A stretch of DNA of 5,676 nt from JBFLVN01 sp040758475 (GTDB taxonomy: Bacteria; JAGRBM01). The notes under the pieces were generated by a model. That model had not been told where the DNA came from and did not search any database. It saw nothing but the letters and a program-made list of their open reading frames with translations. Within the stretch, counting starts at the first letter, position 1. The number at the start of each line of letters is the position of its first letter. The position numbers were made by a program, and so were the translations under genes. The stretch lies in contig JBFLVN010000242.1 in the NCBI GenBank assembly GCA_040758475.1, positions 1 to 5,676 on the forward strand, given 5' to 3'. Below are positions 5,073-5,676 of the stretch, one piece after another.

Positions 5073-5676
5073 ATGCACAAAGGAAGCCTGATGCGCGTTG
5101 TGATCGTCGCCGTGGCGTCCTTCGGGATCGTTGCGGGTTTGGGATGTGACAAGCTTCTGGCAGGAGGGAAGATGAAAGCGATCATTCACACCAACATGGG
5201 GAAGATCAACTGCACCTTGTTCCCGGACAAGGCTCCGGAGACGGTCGCGAATTTCGCCGGCCTCGCCACGGGGGAGAAGGAATGGACTAACCCCCGGACC
5301 GGCGAAAAGATGAAGGGCAAGCCCCTCTACAGCGGCACGGTTTTCCACCGCGTGATCCGCGACTTCATGATCCAGGGCGGCGATCCGCTCGGCAACGGCA
5401 CGGGCGGCCCCGGTTACCGTTTCAAGGACGAGATCCACCCGGAACTCAAATTCAACCGCCCCTGGCTCCTGGCCATGGCGAATGCCGGCCCCGGAACCAA
5501 CGGCAGCCAGTTCTTTATCACGGTGAAGGAAACCCCCTGGCTTGACGGCAAGCACACGATCTTCGGGGATTGCGCCGAATCGAAGGACATCGTGCAGAAC
5601 ATTTCCGTTACGCCCACGGCCCGCATGGACCGGCCGGTCAAGGACGTGACGATCGAGAAGATCGAGGTCGTCAAGT
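5073..5676 (+). CDS. Cyclophilin-type peptidyl-prolyl cis-trans isomerase, probable lipoprotein (partial at 3' end)
   Basis: It catalyses cis-trans isomerisation of X-Pro bonds and assists protein folding. The 201 visible residues begin with a signal-like segment (1-24, hydrophobic core 9-23) ending in AGLGC with Cys25. This fits a relaxed lipobox, although the -3 residue is Gly instead of the usual Leu. If lipidated, Asp26 at +2 would in E. coli favour inner-membrane retention. The cyclophilin domain starts about residue 34. All active-site residues keep the spacing of human cyclophilin A: Arg93, Phe98, Met99, Gln101 (FHRVIRDFMIQGGD), Ala136-Asn137-Ala138, Gln146, Phe148, Trp156, Leu157 and His161. 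Residues 68-85 form a charged loop before FHRV, as in many bacterial members. The stop is not in the window, but IEKIEVVK resembles the usual end of the fold, so little is missing. It is divergent from nuoA and probably transcribed separately. Confidence 0.93.
   Translation, partial: MHKGSLMRVVIVAVASFGIVAGLGCDKLLAGGKMKAIIHTNMGKINCTLFPDKAPETVANFAGLATGEKEWTNPRTGEKMKGKPLYSGTVFHRVIRDFMIQGGDPLGNGTGGPGYRFKDEIHPELKFNRPWLLAMANAGPGTNGSQFFITVKETPWLDGKHTIFGDCAESKDIVQNISVTPTARMDRPVKDVTIEKIEVVK
5162..5167 (+). promoter_or_regulatory. Strong internal ribosome binding site before Met34 of the cyclophilin
   Basis: A full consensus AGGAGG is followed by GAAG and then an in-frame ATG at 5172. Starting there removes the signal peptide and begins exactly at the cyclophilin domain (MKAIIHTN), giving a cytoplasmic protein of about 168 residues, the usual size of a PpiB-type enzyme. 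The 4-base spacing is a little short but workable. Confidence 0.5.

Noticed and set aside
5004..5555. 183-codon open frame on the minus strand opposite the cyclophilin gene
   Set aside because: The cyclophilin frame on the plus strand has every catalytic residue. The antisense frame has no family features and would run through the intergenic promoter region.
1..5676. Search for tRNA or rRNA genes, CRISPR arrays, insertion sequences, long direct repeats or attachment sites
   Set aside because: Reading both strands by eye, I found none. Apart from the intergenic stretch 4831-5072, almost every base lies within a confidently identified protein gene.

Overview
The window carries the 5' part of a respiratory complex I (NADH:quinone oxidoreductase, type I) operon on the minus strand and, divergently on the plus strand, the start of a cyclophilin-type peptidyl-prolyl isomerase gene. 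The DNA is GC-rich (about 60% by eye). The probable lipoprotein signal peptide and bacterial-type nuo operon point to a bacterium, probably Gram-negative. I cannot name the phylum from sequence alone. The unfused nuoC and nuoD, the long NuoH and the ABCDHI gene order argue against an enterobacterium.

Layout: reading the minus strand from about 4890 down to 1, the order is nuoA (4830-4396), nuoB (4359-3829), nuoC (3787-3173), nuoD (3176-2040), nuoH (2038-605) and nuoI (585 to beyond the window edge). The genes are tightly packed: a 4-base ATGA overlap joins nuoC and nuoD, one base separates nuoD from nuoH, and the other gaps are 19 to 41 bases. There is no room between nuoD and nuoH for nuoE, nuoF or nuoG, the NADH-oxidising module. 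That module is therefore either encoded elsewhere or missing. The 242-base intergenic region 4831-5072 holds a good candidate sigma70-type promoter for each direction and two inverted repeats. On the plus strand, an exported cyclophilin starts at 5073 and runs off the right edge, with nearly all of its domain present.

How the parts work together: NuoB, C, D and I form the quinone-reducing connecting arm, including Fe-S clusters N2 (NuoB) and N6a/N6b (NuoI). NuoD and NuoB line the quinone head-group site. NuoH and NuoA are membrane subunits at the junction with that arm. The remaining proton-pumping subunits (J to N) would be expected to the left of position 1. The isomerase is a separate transcription unit with no evident mechanistic link to complex I.

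I see no wholly new system here. The points most worth a second look are the ABCDHI order without E/F/G, a NuoH with a large insertion predicted to add two membrane helices, a cyclophilin with a strong internal ribosome binding site that could give exported and cytoplasmic forms, and a nuo leader with alternative pairings.
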